In this document: piece after piece, positions 1-9,992 of the stretch
Numbering within the stretch: position 1 is the first letter of the stretch
How the letters are laid out: each line of letters begins with the position of its first letter
Origin: Belliella alkalica
Lineage (GTDB): Bacteria; Bacteroidota; Bacteroidia; Cytophagales; Cyclobacteriaceae
NCBI RefSeq assembly: GCF_022549785.1
Contig: NZ_JAKZGO010000021.1
Span: 1-61,775, forward strand
Length of the DNA: 61,775 nt
Reading direction: 5' to 3'
The notes under the pieces: model-generated
The model's input: only the letters and a program-made list of their open reading frames with translations
Database searches by the model: none
Told to the model about the DNA's origin: nothing
Translations under genes and position numbers: made by a program

Positions 1-241
1 TGGAAAGAAATCAACAATCATTGTCAGTCAGTTGCCCGTATCAAGCTGGTATGATATCATCGGGGAAGAAACTATAGCAGATGCTATTCTTGACAGATTA
101 GTCCATTCTTCCTACAGAATAGAGTTAAAAGGAGAAAGTCTCAGAAAAAAAATGTAAAATTGTCAGCCTAACAGATTATAGAACCAAACCCATTTTTAGA
201 GGGGTCAATATGTCCAGAACAGGGGTCAGTATTGTCCGGAA
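1..241 (+). mobile_element. IS21-family insertion sequence, right-end fragment
   Basis: Only the right end of the element lies in the window. It contains the tail of the helper ATPase gene and then two direct repeats, AGGGGTCAATATGTCC near 200-215 and AGGGGTCAGTATTGTCC near 221-237. Several such terminal repeats, which bind the transposase, are typical of IS21 ends. The element seems to stop near 241, because coding sequence of an unrelated ABC ATPase starts immediately after. The exact junction and any target duplication cannot be fixed without the left end. Confidence 0.8.
2..157 (+). CDS. istB: IS21 helper ATPase IstB, C-terminal fragment (runs off left edge)
   Basis: Frame 2 encodes 51 residues ending at TAA 155-157. 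It includes the stretches [20 protein letters not shown] and [20 protein letters not shown], which are the characteristic C-terminus of IstB-like ATP-binding proteins. IstB is the AAA+ helper that works with the IstA transposase to choose targets and stimulate IS21-family transposition. The Walker motifs would lie to the left of the window. The tail ends normally with a basic stretch (SLRKKM), so this gene may be intact outside the window. Confidence 0.88.
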   Translation, partial: GKKSTIIVSQLPVSSWYDIIGEETIADAILDRLVHSSYRIELKGESLRKKM

Positions 242-244
242 TAT

Positions 245-796
245 CCAACTGGTCGTGAATACTTGAAATTTATTTCGAATTCAAGAAAATCAATAAGACA
301 AAATTTTGATGAAGTAAACCTTTTTGAATTACCACTAGATATCTACATAGATAGCTTTTCAACAGGAATGAAGAAAAAACTAGCATTCACTTCTTTATTA
401 ATGGATGAATTTCAAATTTATGTTTTAGATGAGCCATTCAATGGAGTAGATATGGAAGGAAGATTATTAATTCAAGAAATTTTGAAAAAACTTAATGAAT
501 TAGGTAAAACAGTTTTTATTTCCTCCCATATTGTGACCTATTTATCAGAAGTTTGTCAGGAAATTCATTATTTGAATAATGGCATATTTGAAGAAACTAT
601 TCAAAAAGAGAACTTCAAAGAGTTTCAAGAAAATTGGAATAGTCAAACAATTAATGTTCAACTTAATAAGTTGAATTTCGGACCATTTAAAGAAAAATAG
701 ATTTATTTAAGGGACAATTTTTTTGACTCAATTTTAAGTTTTGAAACAATTGAAGAATTATTAATGAAATATTCTATTTTGAACTTAAATTCATAA
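245..796 (+). pseudogene. ABC transporter ATP-binding protein, truncated by IS21 and carrying an internal stop
   Basis: The frame starts inside a gene. The residues TGREYLKFI just before 263 look like the region after the Q-loop of ABC-2-type ATPases. They are followed by the signature FSTGMKKKLAF, the Walker B segment IYVLDEPFNGVD and the H-loop FISSHI. Walker A and the N-terminal half are missing, replaced by the IS21 end. A TTG at 263 gives an open frame to TAG 698-700. Beyond that stop the same frame stays open for 31 more codons, to TAA 794-796, with a plausible C-terminal tail (FFDSILSFETIEELLMKYS). The gene therefore seems broken twice. Its end touches the convergent antitoxin-like gene. 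A functional ATPase is very unlikely. Confidence 0.8.
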
Positions 797-1015
797 CTCA
801 TTTCCATCTTCTATTGTATAAATATCTTCCTCTTCTTCTTTTAAAAAATCAAATGCAGGATTATTAGAGACAACTTTTAACCAATCATTTTCATCATTCA
901 ACTCTTCTTCCATTAGAATCAAAACTTTCACATTTTTATCAGCCTCTTTCAAACCCAAATCTAATTTGAGGTGACCTTTCTTATTTGTTTTTGACTTTAT
1001 TTCTATAGCTTTCAT
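791..1015 (-). CDS. antitoxin-like small protein, no toxin partner visible
   Basis: This 74-residue acidic protein starts MKAIEIKSKTNKKGHLKLDL, a short beta-rich module, and has the C-terminal motif NPAFDFLKEEEEDIYT. That layout resembles small Bacteroidota and cyanobacterial proteins encoded as antitoxins upstream of PIN, MazF-like or RelE-like toxins; this is recalled from family patterns and not proven here. A toxin would be expected downstream on the minus strand, but that side holds only the degraded ABC gene and the IS21 end. The partner may have been lost. The stop codon lies immediately beside the stop of the ABC remnant's extended frame. The gene could also be a solitary protein of other function. 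Confidence 0.5.
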   Translation of the reverse strand: MKAIEIKSKTNKKGHLKLDLGLKEADKNVKVLILMEEELNDENDWLKVVSNNPAFDFLKEEEEDIYTIEDGNEL

Positions 1016-1087
1016 TATAGTTTTAATTTATTCTAGTCAAATTAACGATTTTTTCGGATAATGTTTTGACAATGACAGAAATAAAAA

Positions 1088-1115
1088 AACACCCAAACAT
1101 ATCTGCTTGGGTGTT
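1088..1115 (-). terminator. intrinsic terminator of the 1140-1574 gene
   Basis: AACACCCAA (1088-1096) pairs with TTGGGTGTT (1107-1115). Read on the minus strand the hairpin is followed by a T-run (plus-strand A-run 1083-1089). It lies 25 bases past the stop of the small membrane protein. Confidence 0.8.
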
Positions 1116-1139
1116 CTAAATTAATTTTTGTTCAGAGAA

Positions 1140-1574
1140 TTAACCTAACCAACTTGACCAAGGGATTCTGCTTAGGATCAATACCAAACCAATACCATAA
1201 GCCATATAGATAGCCCTGAATCTAGCCTTGCTGTCTGTCATTTTCTTCGCTTTCGAATAACCTATTGTGATGACTACAATAGCGATGATGTTGATCACTG
1301 GGTGTTCCAATGCCGTCAACCTTGCAACTCTATCTCCCATTGCTCCACCACCTGTCAATAAGGAGAAACCAATTGGACTGACGAAATAAAGAATCAAGCC
1401 CACCAAAAGTTGAACGTGTGAAAGGATAAAACCAATCAAAGCAATTTTTCTGTGTTTTTCTGTGAATACTTTTCCACTCAATGCTCCAATAAGAGCAATG
1501 ATCATGATAATAGCCAAAGCTGCCAATACCAAGTAAGCAAGTCCCGAATGCGCGTGTTGTAGTCCTGTGTACAT
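1140..1574 (-). CDS. small four-helix membrane protein, cytochrome b-like annotation in Bacteroidota
   Basis: This 144-residue protein has four clear hydrophobic helices (about residues 10-33, 44-66, 92-108 and 124-138) and little else. It begins MYTGLQHAHSG, and further histidines sit near helix ends (HRK at about 41, SHVQ at about 52, EHPV at about 90). This pattern suits possible haem or metal binding but does not show it. I recall similar proteins in Flavobacteria and Cytophagales, often labelled 'cytochrome B' without experiment. The gene stands alone between a terminator and a 220-base spacer. The function is unknown. Confidence 0.6.
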   Translation of the reverse strand: MYTGLQHAHSGLAYLVLAALAIIMIIALIGALSGKVFTEKHRKIALIGFILSHVQLLVGLILYFVSPIGFSLLTGGGAMGDRVARLTALEHPVINIIAIVVITIGYSKAKKMTDSKARFRAIYMAYGIGLVLILSRIPWSSWLG

Positions 1575-1732
1575 TATAATTTTAGATTTATGATTGTAGA
1601 TTTTAAAATTGGAAAATTACAAGATTGGTAAATTGTTGTAAATGCTTGTCTGCCGTGGCGGATTATAAGGTTTTAAAGTTGGAATGTTTTAAGGTTGGTT
1701 AATGCATGATATTGGAATAATTCGATTTTTAA

Positions 1733-1761
1733 ACCTTCGGGGTTTTGAAAACCCCAAAGGT
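1733..1761. repeat. CTTCGGGG/CCCCAAAG hairpin, copy 1
   Basis: ACCTTCGGGG (1733-1742) is inverted as CCCCAAAGGT (1752-1761), with an inner TTTT/AAAA. A near-identical hairpin occurs at 23878-23908. Both lie just past the 3' end of a minus-strand gene (rlmI here, dapA there). It may act as a terminator or 3' end stabiliser, but no long T-run follows on the minus strand. The surrounding spacer 1575-1794 holds no gene; it contains phrase-like repeats of TTTTAAGGTTGG and TCTCATATCTCA. Confidence 0.6.
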
Positions 1762-1794
1762 CTGTCTCATATCTCACGTCTTATGTCTCATATC

Positions 1795-2982
1795 TCATTC
1801 AACATACACCACCAATCCTTTCAAGTACTCCGTTTCTTGATGGAAGATATTGATCGGGTGGTCGGATGGTTGGGAAAGATAGTGAAGGATTCTGATATTT
1901 CTACCACTTTCTAGGGCGGCAGCGGTGATTGTGTTTGCAAAAAGTTGTTTATCAACTACCTGCGAACAAGAAAATGTAAACAAAATTCCACCACTTTTGA
2001 TATGTTTAAATGCTTCTGCATTCAATCTCTTGTAGCCCTGCACTGCATTGTGCCTCGATTTTATATTTTTGGCAAATGCAGGTGGGTCCAAGACGATCAC
2101 GTCATAATCCTGCTCAATCTCTTTGATGTATTTCACTACATCTGCTACGATAGATTGATGTTTTCCCTGAAATTCAGCAGCATTGAGTGCTACATTTTTA
2201 TCTGTCAACTCAATCGCTTTGGCAGAAATATCAATTGAATGCACTTCTTTTGCGCCAGCTTTCAATGCAGAAACCGAAAACCCACCACTGTAGCAAAATG
2301 TATTCAATACTTTCTTTCCGGCACTGTATTTCCCGAAAAGATGCCTGTTTTCTCTTTGATCTACGAAAAAACCAGTTTTTTGACCTTTTTCCCAGTCAAT
2401 TTCATAGACGCACCCATATTCTTTTACCAAATTTGTCTTCGGCTCTCCATAGATCAATTTATTTTCAACATCCGAAATGTTTTTTGGTAAAGTCTCAGCT
2501 GATTTGTCATAAACTGCATAAAGGCTTTCACCATATACTTCTTGTAGCGCTTGGGAAATCTCTTCCACATGCTGATGCATACCAATAGAATGTGCCTGAA
2601 TAACTGCCGTGCCATTGTAGAAATCTATGATCAATCCCGGTAGTCCATCTCCTTCGCCATGGATCAATCTGTATACATTGGTTTCTTCGCTGTCGGTAAG
2701 CCCGATACTACGGCGGACTTCAAAAGCAGATTGGATTTTCTTTTTCCAAAAAACACCATCAATAGGTTGTTCTTCAAAAGAAATCGTGCGCACCATAATG
2801 GAGCCATTTTGGAAGTGACCTATTCCCAAAAATATTTCTTTGGCACTGAAAATTTGTACCAATTGACCGTTTTTCAAGTCAGTATCTCTTGTGGCAATAG
2901 CTCCAGAAAAGATCCAATGATGCTTTCTGAGGATGGAGATTTCTTTATTTTTCGCTAATATTATTTTCGGATAATCAAGCAT
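1795..2982 (-). CDS. rlmI: class I rRNA large subunit methyltransferase, RlmI family
   Basis: This 395-residue protein matches the RlmI layout. An N-terminal PUA-like RNA-binding domain covers about residues 1-75. A central region includes YRLIHGEGDGLPGLIID, and a C-terminal Rossmann SAM-methyltransferase domain follows. GQKTGFFVDQREN, the SAM-binding motif I LNTFCYSGGFSVSAL, the motif VLDPPAFAK and the late cysteine motif TFSCSQ are all visible. RlmI makes 5-methylcytosine in 23S rRNA (C1962 in E. coli); the exact site here is inferred from the family. The start overlaps the end of the upstream symporter gene by 8 bases, so the two are probably translationally coupled. Confidence 0.88.
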   Translation of the reverse strand: MLDYPKIILAKNKEISILRKHHWIFSGAIATRDTDLKNGQLVQIFSAKEIFLGIGHFQNGSIMVRTISFEEQPIDGVFWKKKIQSAFEVRRSIGLTDSEETNVYRLIHGEGDGLPGLIIDFYNGTAVIQAHSIGMHQHVEEISQALQEVYGESLYAVYDKSAETLPKNISDVENKLIYGEPKTNLVKEYGCVYEIDWEKGQKTGFFVDQRENRHLFGKYSAGKKVLNTFCYSGGFSVSALKAGAKEVHSIDISAKAIELTDKNVALNAAEFQGKHQSIVADVVKYIKEIEQDYDVIVLDPPAFAKNIKSRHNAVQGYKRLNAEAFKHIKSGGILFTFSCSQVVDKQLFANTITAAALESGRNIRILHYLSQPSDHPINIFHQETEYLKGLVVYVE

Positions 2983-4363
2983 TGATTTTTTGTTTTTTAG
3001 GGAAAATAAATGTTCCCAGTATCATTGATAAAGCACTTACTAATAGTGCAGGAATGTGAGGATAGATTGGTATTTCGATATTTATAAAAATCAAATATGC
3101 AATCATCCCAAAGATAATAGACATCAAAGCACCCATTTCTGAGGCTTTTTTCCAATACAATCCAGCGGTCAAAGGTACAAATAAACTCACCAACATGAGT
3201 ATGGAAGCTTCAGCTACAAGTTCATAAATATTTGTTTTCCATTGTGCCATTATGGTCGCTACTACAGCTACAAAAATGATATTGAATCTCAAAATCCATA
3301 GAAAATTTTTATCACGAATTTTGTGTCCAAAATAGGGACGGATTAGATTTTCTGAAATGATAGCTGATGGTGCCAATAATCCGGAACTTGTCGTACTCAT
3401 AATTGCAGAAATCAAAGCACCAAAGAACAGAATCTGAACATGCATTCCTCCATGGCGAAGCACCATTTCGGGAAGAAGTAACTGTTTGTTTTCCAGATAG
3501 ATTTCTGGATAGAGGAATTTTGCTCCCAACGCGATAAATAGTGGAAGTAGGCCAATAGTAACATAAAATCCTCCCGCCAAGTAAGTAGATCGGATGGCGA
3601 CTTTTTCTGATTTGGCAGACATCACTCGTTGGTAAATATCCTGACTAGGGATACTTCCCAATCCCAAAATCATCCAAGCACCAAGGTAATTGATCCAAGA
3701 AATAGGGTTGGTATCGGGAAAAAACTGAAAGCTACCTTCCGGAGCAGACTCTAATATTGGCATTACGCCACCGGCTTGTTTGGAAACCATCACTGCCACC
3801 CACACCAAACCTACCACAATCAAAGTCGTCTGAATAAAATCTGTAATAGATATGGCCCACATTCCTCCCAAAAATGTATAAAAAACAACAATTCCAGCAC
3901 TAAGGATGATGGCATTGGAGATGGAGATATCTGCGATACTATTGAAAATCAATGCTAAAGCAACCAATTGAGCAGCGACATAGCCAAAATAGGCTGGAAT
4001 CATAAATACCGATGAGAAGAATTCTACCTTCTTACCGAAGATGCGTTTGTAAACATCTCCGATGGTGAGCACATTCATTCTGTACATTGGCCTGAGATAA
4101 AATACTCCAAACAGCACCAGACAAAGTGCTCCTCCAAAAGGATCTTCGATGACCCCTTGAAGGCCTGAATCCAAGTACTCTGAAGAAGCTCCAAAGATCG
4201 TCTCTGAACCAAACCATGTTGCAAATAGGGCAGAGGCAGACAAAAAAAGCGGCAGCTGCCTGCCCGCCAAAACAAAGTCATTAGAATTTTTGACCAGTTT
4301 CGAGGACCAAGCACCCACCGCTACAGTGATGATTAGATATATGATGATCGCTGAGAGTAGCAA
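2975..4363 (-). CDS. sodium:solute symporter (SSS family)
   Basis: This 462-residue integral membrane protein has about 12-13 hydrophobic helices from the N-terminus (MLLSAIIIYLIITVAVGAW) to the end. SSS features seen are the early motif FVLAGRQLPLFLSASALFAT, the FYTFLGGMWA segment after TM5 and the GSIPSQDIYQRVMSAKS loop. The family imports solutes such as proline, sugars or organic acids with Na+. The substrate cannot be read from sequence. The stop overlaps the rlmI start by 8 bases. The 146-base upstream spacer (4364-4509) is made of degenerate TTTTAGATT/CTTCAATTT phrases and includes GTACAAAGTATA near 4418-4429, a weak match to a minus-strand promoter. Confidence 0.85.
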   Translation of the reverse strand: MLLSAIIIYLIITVAVGAWSSKLVKNSNDFVLAGRQLPLFLSASALFATWFGSETIFGASSEYLDSGLQGVIEDPFGGALCLVLFGVFYLRPMYRMNVLTIGDVYKRIFGKKVEFFSSVFMIPAYFGYVAAQLVALALIFNSIADISISNAIILSAGIVVFYTFLGGMWAISITDFIQTTLIVVGLVWVAVMVSKQAGGVMPILESAPEGSFQFFPDTNPISWINYLGAWMILGLGSIPSQDIYQRVMSAKSEKVAIRSTYLAGGFYVTIGLLPLFIALGAKFLYPEIYLENKQLLLPEMVLRHGGMHVQILFFGALISAIMSTTSSGLLAPSAIISENLIRPYFGHKIRDKNFLWILRFNIIFVAVVATIMAQWKTNIYELVAEASILMLVSLFVPLTAGLYWKKASEMGALMSIIFGMIAYLIFINIEIPIYPHIPALLVSALSMILGTFIFPKKQKINA

Positions 4364-4509
4364 GAATGATTTTAGATATTAGAAGGTAGATTTTAGATTG
4401 GGAAATAGTGTACTATGTACAAAGTATAATTAAAATGGAATCTAAGTTATGTGTCAGCCAATTTTTTAATTTTCAAATCTTAAATCTTTCAATTTTCAAT
4501 CTTCAATTC

Positions 4510-6129
<1,620 letters not shown>

Positions 6130-6145
6130 CTATTTTTTGAAGGTG

Positions 6146-6153
6146 CAAAGATA
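6146..6153 (-). promoter_or_regulatory. -7 box of the ABC-F gene
   Basis: On the minus strand the sequence reads TATCTTTGCACC, an exact match to the Bacteroidota -7 consensus TAnnTTTG. It puts the transcription start about 18 bases before the ATG at 6121-6123. No clear TTTG is present at -33. Confidence 0.55.
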
Positions 6154-6199
6154 AGGATTTCTTATAAAAGAGATAGTGATTGATGATCTAAACCTAAAT

Positions 6200-7318
6200 C
6201 TAATTTTTCTCAGCAAAAGGAATGTCTGGTTTATAACTTTTTATTACTTCACAAATTTTCTTTACTGTCTCTTCTGATAAAAATGGGTTCATAGGTAGAG
6301 AAATAACTTCCTTAGCTAAAGTTTCACTTTCCGGAAATTCTTTTTTTGAATGATATGGGCTTAATTGCGGAATAGCAGTAGGGTAATGTATGCTAGTCTC
6401 TACGCCATTTTGGAACATATGCTCCCGTAGTTCATTTCTGAATTTAGTTCTTATTACAAATAGATGTAGATTGTGATCAGATAAATCAGTTCCATCGGGT
6501 AGTTTTATCCAGTCAATATTCTTTAAATTATCAACATAGATTTTAGACAAACTTTTTCTCGTGCTTTGCCATTCTTTAAAATAGTTGAGTATAACATTCA
6601 AAAAACCAGCTTGAATGGTGTCTATTCTTGCATTTCTGCCTATGGTGACATGATGATCACGAACTTCCTGACCGTGGTTCCGCAAAATTTTGAGCTTTTC
6701 TGCCAATTTTGCATCTTTGGTAATCAATGCTCCTGCTTCACCAAGAGCCCCCAAATTCTTGCTGGGGTAGAAACTAAAACATCCAATATCTCCATGCAGA
6801 CCAGCACTGATCCCTATTTGAAATGTTCCAAAAGCCTGTGCGGCATCTTCAATGACAAATATTCCTTTTGATTCCGCCCATTTAACCAACTTTTTCATAT
6901 TTACCATTTTTCCATACAAATGAACTGGAATGATTGCTTTAGTTTTGGAGGTGAAAGAAAGATCCAAAATCTCTAAATCTATCAAACCTGATGTATCTGT
7001 ATCGATAAATATGGGCTTTGCTCCAACCAAAATTACGGCTTCAGCAGTAGATACCCACGACATAGCCGGTATGATCACTTCATCATTTTGACCAATTCCC
7101 AATGCTCTCAATGCCAATTCCAAAGCATCAGTACCATTGGAGCACGAAATCACAAAGGGGGCACCAAGTAACTGACTTAACTTTTGTTCAAACCGAATGA
7201 CTTCTTCTGAACCCGAGAATACTCCTTTGTCTAGTAGCTCAGAAAATTTCTCTTTGAGCTCATCTTTAAGATGGTCAGGAAACTGCTTTAGGTCAAGAAA
7301 GGGGATTTTAGATTTCAT
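6200..7318 (-). CDS. DegT/DnrJ/EryC1/StrS-family sugar aminotransferase
   Basis: This 372-residue PLP enzyme has the family landmarks: SCSNGTDALELAL (about 58-70), PAMSWVSTAEA, PVHLYG, the PLP-contacting IEDAAQA (about 156-162), the Schiff-base lysine Lys187 in SFYPSKNLGALGE and the late NGVETSIHYP. Such enzymes aminate keto-sugar nucleotides for surface polysaccharides or glycolipids. The sugar is not readable. The ATG overlaps the end of the upstream glycosyltransferase gene by 11 bases, so the two form a coupled pair and probably serve the same glycan. The only other polysaccharide-type gene seen is the distant UpxY. Confidence 0.88.
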   Translation of the reverse strand: MKSKIPFLDLKQFPDHLKDELKEKFSELLDKGVFSGSEEVIRFEQKLSQLLGAPFVISCSNGTDALELALRALGIGQNDEVIIPAMSWVSTAEAVILVGAKPIFIDTDTSGLIDLEILDLSFTSKTKAIIPVHLYGKMVNMKKLVKWAESKGIFVIEDAAQAFGTFQIGISAGLHGDIGCFSFYPSKNLGALGEAGALITKDAKLAEKLKILRNHGQEVRDHHVTIGRNARIDTIQAGFLNVILNYFKEWQSTRKSLSKIYVDNLKNIDWIKLPDGTDLSDHNLHLFVIRTKFRNELREHMFQNGVETSIHYPTAIPQLSPYHSKKEFPESETLAKEVISLPMNPFLSEETVKKICEVIKSYKPDIPFAEKN

Positions 7319-8597
7319 TTAGGGTTTTTACCAATGTTTTTGTCAAATTTTTTCTAGAATATTGATCTACTGAATTACCTTTCTCTTGACTTGAATTACG
7401 GTCAAAATTATTTAGAAACTCTTGTATTCCAATCTGATCAGTATGTGCAAACACTTTTCCAGCCTCAGCATCATTTAATATTTTGGCAGAATCACCATTG
7501 ACATCTCCAAGTGCCAATACAGGTCTGCCAGTTGCCATATATTCGAAGAGTTTGCCAGGAATGTTACCTTTAGCATTCTTTGTGTCAGTCAAGATCAATA
7601 AGAGTAAGTTCGAATTTCTGTAGTAATCAAAGACTTTTTCATGACTTACGTAACCTTCAAAAGTAACATGCTCGCTTAACCAAGTGTCATTTTTGACAAA
7701 TTCCTGGACGGTGGAAGAAACCTTGCCAACAAATCTTAAAACAACTTCTTTTTCAGTTTTTTGAAAAACGGTCTTTAAAGCTTCCAAAAATGGAATCGGG
7801 TTTCTGATAGCATCAATCACACCTGTATAGACAATTTCGATTTTAACCGTTTTTGGACTTTCCAGAGACCAATTGCTCGGAAGATCATCTGAATCAAAAC
7901 CATTTGTCAGCAGGGTAATCTTTTTTCCTGCTAATTTTTCCAAATCTTCCTGAAAAGTTGGGCTGATGGTTGTGACAGCATTAGCTTCTTCCAAAACGGA
8001 TTTCTCCATGGCTTCGTGTTTTTTTCTGACAGGTGCTGTCATGGGCAGTGTATCAAGAAACTCCCACTCTGACCAAGGATCTCTAAAATCAGCGATCCAA
8101 GGAAGTTTGGTTTTTCTTTTGAGATTACGTCCAATCAAATGTAAGCTATGTGGTGGGCCAGTAGTGATAATGGCATCAATCTGATTGTTTTTGATAATAT
8201 CTTCCAGAAATGCAACTGCTGGTTTTACCCAGAAAATTCTCGGATCAGGAATCAGAAAATTAGCCCTTGCCCAGATTCCAATTTTATCAAGCAAGGATTT
8301 TTCTTTCTTTTCCAATACTTTGGAAGTATCTGCTAGTTTTTCTTTTTTCAGCTTCCTGAATATTCCATATGGTTCCCAGATGGGGAATTTAATTACTTCC
8401 AGTTGCGGATTGATTTCTTTGAGCAAACCTTCATCCTTCAAGTCAAAATCAGGGTTTTCAGGTGTGAAAATCACAGGTTCCCATCCAAATTCAGGCAAGT
8501 ATTTGGCAAATTTCAACCATCGCTGAACTCCTGATCCAGCTGACGGAGGCCAATAATAGGTGATTATCAATACCTTTTTTGATGATTTATTATGCAT
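7308..8597 (-). CDS. glycosyltransferase, GT4-like (GT-B fold)
   Basis: This 429-residue protein starts with KVLIITYYWPPSAGSGVQRW, the N-terminal Rossmann strand and glycine-rich loop common in GT4-type enzymes. Its C-terminal domain has FEGYVSHEKVFDYYRNSNL and the donor-binding region GKLFEYMATGRPVLAL. It lacks signal or membrane segments, so it acts at the cytoplasmic face on a nucleotide-sugar donor. It is the first gene of a two-gene unit with the overlapping DegT aminotransferase. Start: the ATG at 8595-8597 puts KKVLIITYYW at the right distance from the N-terminus. Sugar and acceptor are unknown. Confidence 0.85.
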   Translation of the reverse strand: MHNKSSKKVLIITYYWPPSAGSGVQRWLKFAKYLPEFGWEPVIFTPENPDFDLKDEGLLKEINPQLEVIKFPIWEPYGIFRKLKKEKLADTSKVLEKKEKSLLDKIGIWARANFLIPDPRIFWVKPAVAFLEDIIKNNQIDAIITTGPPHSLHLIGRNLKRKTKLPWIADFRDPWSEWEFLDTLPMTAPVRKKHEAMEKSVLEEANAVTTISPTFQEDLEKLAGKKITLLTNGFDSDDLPSNWSLESPKTVKIEIVYTGVIDAIRNPIPFLEALKTVFQKTEKEVVLRFVGKVSSTVQEFVKNDTWLSEHVTFEGYVSHEKVFDYYRNSNLLLLILTDTKNAKGNIPGKLFEYMATGRPVLALGDVNGDSAKILNDAEAGKVFAHTDQIGIQEFLNNFDRNSSQEKGNSVDQYSRKNLTKTLVKTLNEI

Positions 8598-8927
8598 TAG
8601 TACTAGTTGATTGAGTTACTAGGTTATTTGTTTATTGACTTTAGTATTGGAGGGATTGCCTTGTTATGAATTTAAATGACACTTTTTTTATACTTAACCT
8701 CTCGTTTTATAGGCTAGTCATTTCGACCAAAGGGAGAAATCTCATACTGAATTTCACACCCCAACTTCAATTTTAACTTTCCAGTTTCAAATAGGGAAGA
8801 GACCTCTCCTGTCGTCGAGGTGACTTAGCCCTGTCTTGAATCTAGCTTTTTGTTTCTCGCTTCTCGCTTCTCGTTTCATGACACTTGTCTCACATCTCAC
8901 ATCTAAAATCTAAAACCTCCAAAACAA
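8598..8927. other. gene-free spacer of 330 bases with a REP-like inverted repeat
   Basis: No convincing ORF or RNA gene is present. The left half is plain AT-rich sequence, 8717-8824 holds the inverted repeat listed separately, and 8840-8920 is a pyrimidine-rich run with CTTCTCG phrases repeated about three times and then CTCACATCTCACATCTAAAA. Confidence 0.6.
8717..8824. repeat. imperfect inverted repeat, REP/MITE-like
   Basis: GTCATTTCGACCAAAGGGAG (from 8717, continuing AAATCTC to 8743) is inverted near 8794-8824, where the reverse complement reads GTCACCTCGACGACAGGAGA and continues GGTCTC. The arms of about 27 bases match at most positions, mainly with transitions. I recall related GTCATTTCGA...GAGAAATCTC palindromes as dispersed intergenic elements in many Bacteroidota genomes. 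Confidence 0.6.
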
Positions 8928-9914
8928 CTACCACAAATGATGTACTTCTTTTTTGATCAAGTCGTCATATACTTTTTGGACTGCTTTGAGATTTTCGGAG
9001 GAAATTGAAGGAAGGCTTGCTGCGTTTACATTAGAGACTATCTGTTCTTCACGCGATGCTCCAGGAATGACTGTGCTCACTTCAGGAAACATCAAGATCC
9101 ATTTCAATGCCCAAGAAGCCAATGAAACATCTCCTTCGAAGATATCTTTGAGTTCATCTACTGCTTGAAGACCTATTTCGAATGGCACTCCTGAGAAAGT
9201 TTCTCCTTTGTCAAATGCCGCTCCATCACGGTTGAAAGTCCTATGATCTTCAGGATCAAATGTGGAATTTGTATTCAGTTTTCCTGTAAGAAGTCCACTT
9301 GCAAGCGGTACGCGAACGATGATTCCTACATCATTCAATTTTGCTTCCTCAAATAGGATCTCTGCGGGCTTCATTCTGAACATGTTAAATATCACTTGAA
9401 TACTGCAAACATTTTTGTACTTCAATGCCTCCAAACCCTCTGAAACTTTTTCTATACTTACTCCCAGGTTCTGAATTTTCCCCTCTTCCTTCAATCTTTC
9501 AAAAAGTCCGAAAATTTCATCTCTTTGATAAACTGGAGTAGGAGGGCAATGTAACTGAATCAAGTCCAAAGTTTCTAATCCCATATTTTTCAATGAAGCT
9601 TCTACATATTTTCTCAAAGCTTCGGGAGTATATCCTTCATTGACATGGGGGTTGATTTGTCTTCCGCACTTGGTTGCTACATATATTCTTTCCGAACGCT
9701 CCTTGATAGCTTTGCCCACAGCTGCTTCGCTCAATCCAGCATCGTAAACATCTGCTGTATCTATGAAATTTATACCTTGGTCAATTGCCGTATGGATAAT
9801 TTTATTTGCAACCTCGTGATTGAAAGTTCCTCCCCAACCACCACCAACTTGCCAAGTTCCCAAACTTACTTCTGAAATGGAAAATCCAGTCTTTCCTAAG
9901 GTTCTAAAGTTCAT
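8928..9914 (-). CDS. aldo/keto reductase
   Basis: This 328-residue protein is a TIM-barrel NAD(P)H-dependent oxidoreductase. The AKR catalytic tetrad is visible: Asp and Tyr in FIDTADVYDAG (about 51-61), Lys in VATKCGR (about 79-85) and His in IQLHCPP (about 119-125). SVEK-type phosphate-binding segments and VSTVIPGASREEQI near the C-terminus bind the cofactor. It is probably cytoplasmic and acts on an aldehyde or ketone that cannot be named. It is monocistronic, and the divergent Tat-signal Dabb gene starts 78 bases away. A second, different AKR is at 56932-57948. Confidence 0.88.
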   Translation of the reverse strand: MNFRTLGKTGFSISEVSLGTWQVGGGWGGTFNHEVANKIIHTAIDQGINFIDTADVYDAGLSEAAVGKAIKERSERIYVATKCGRQINPHVNEGYTPEALRKYVEASLKNMGLETLDLIQLHCPPTPVYQRDEIFGLFERLKEEGKIQNLGVSIEKVSEGLEALKYKNVCSIQVIFNMFRMKPAEILFEEAKLNDVGIIVRVPLASGLLTGKLNTNSTFDPEDHRTFNRDGAAFDKGETFSGVPFEIGLQAVDELKDIFEGDVSLASWALKWILMFPEVSTVIPGASREEQIVSNVNAASLPSISSENLKAVQKVYDDLIKKEVHHLW

Positions 9915-9992
9915 ATTCCGTTATTTTAATTTTCTATAAAATTTCAATGAGCAAGTTAAATTTTTATATTTATATCTCTCAAACAATCTATT

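Noticed and set aside
1945-2958. several overlapping plus-strand ORFs across rlmI
   Set aside because: They are antisense shadows of a gene with intact catalytic motifs, and none has a recognisable domain.
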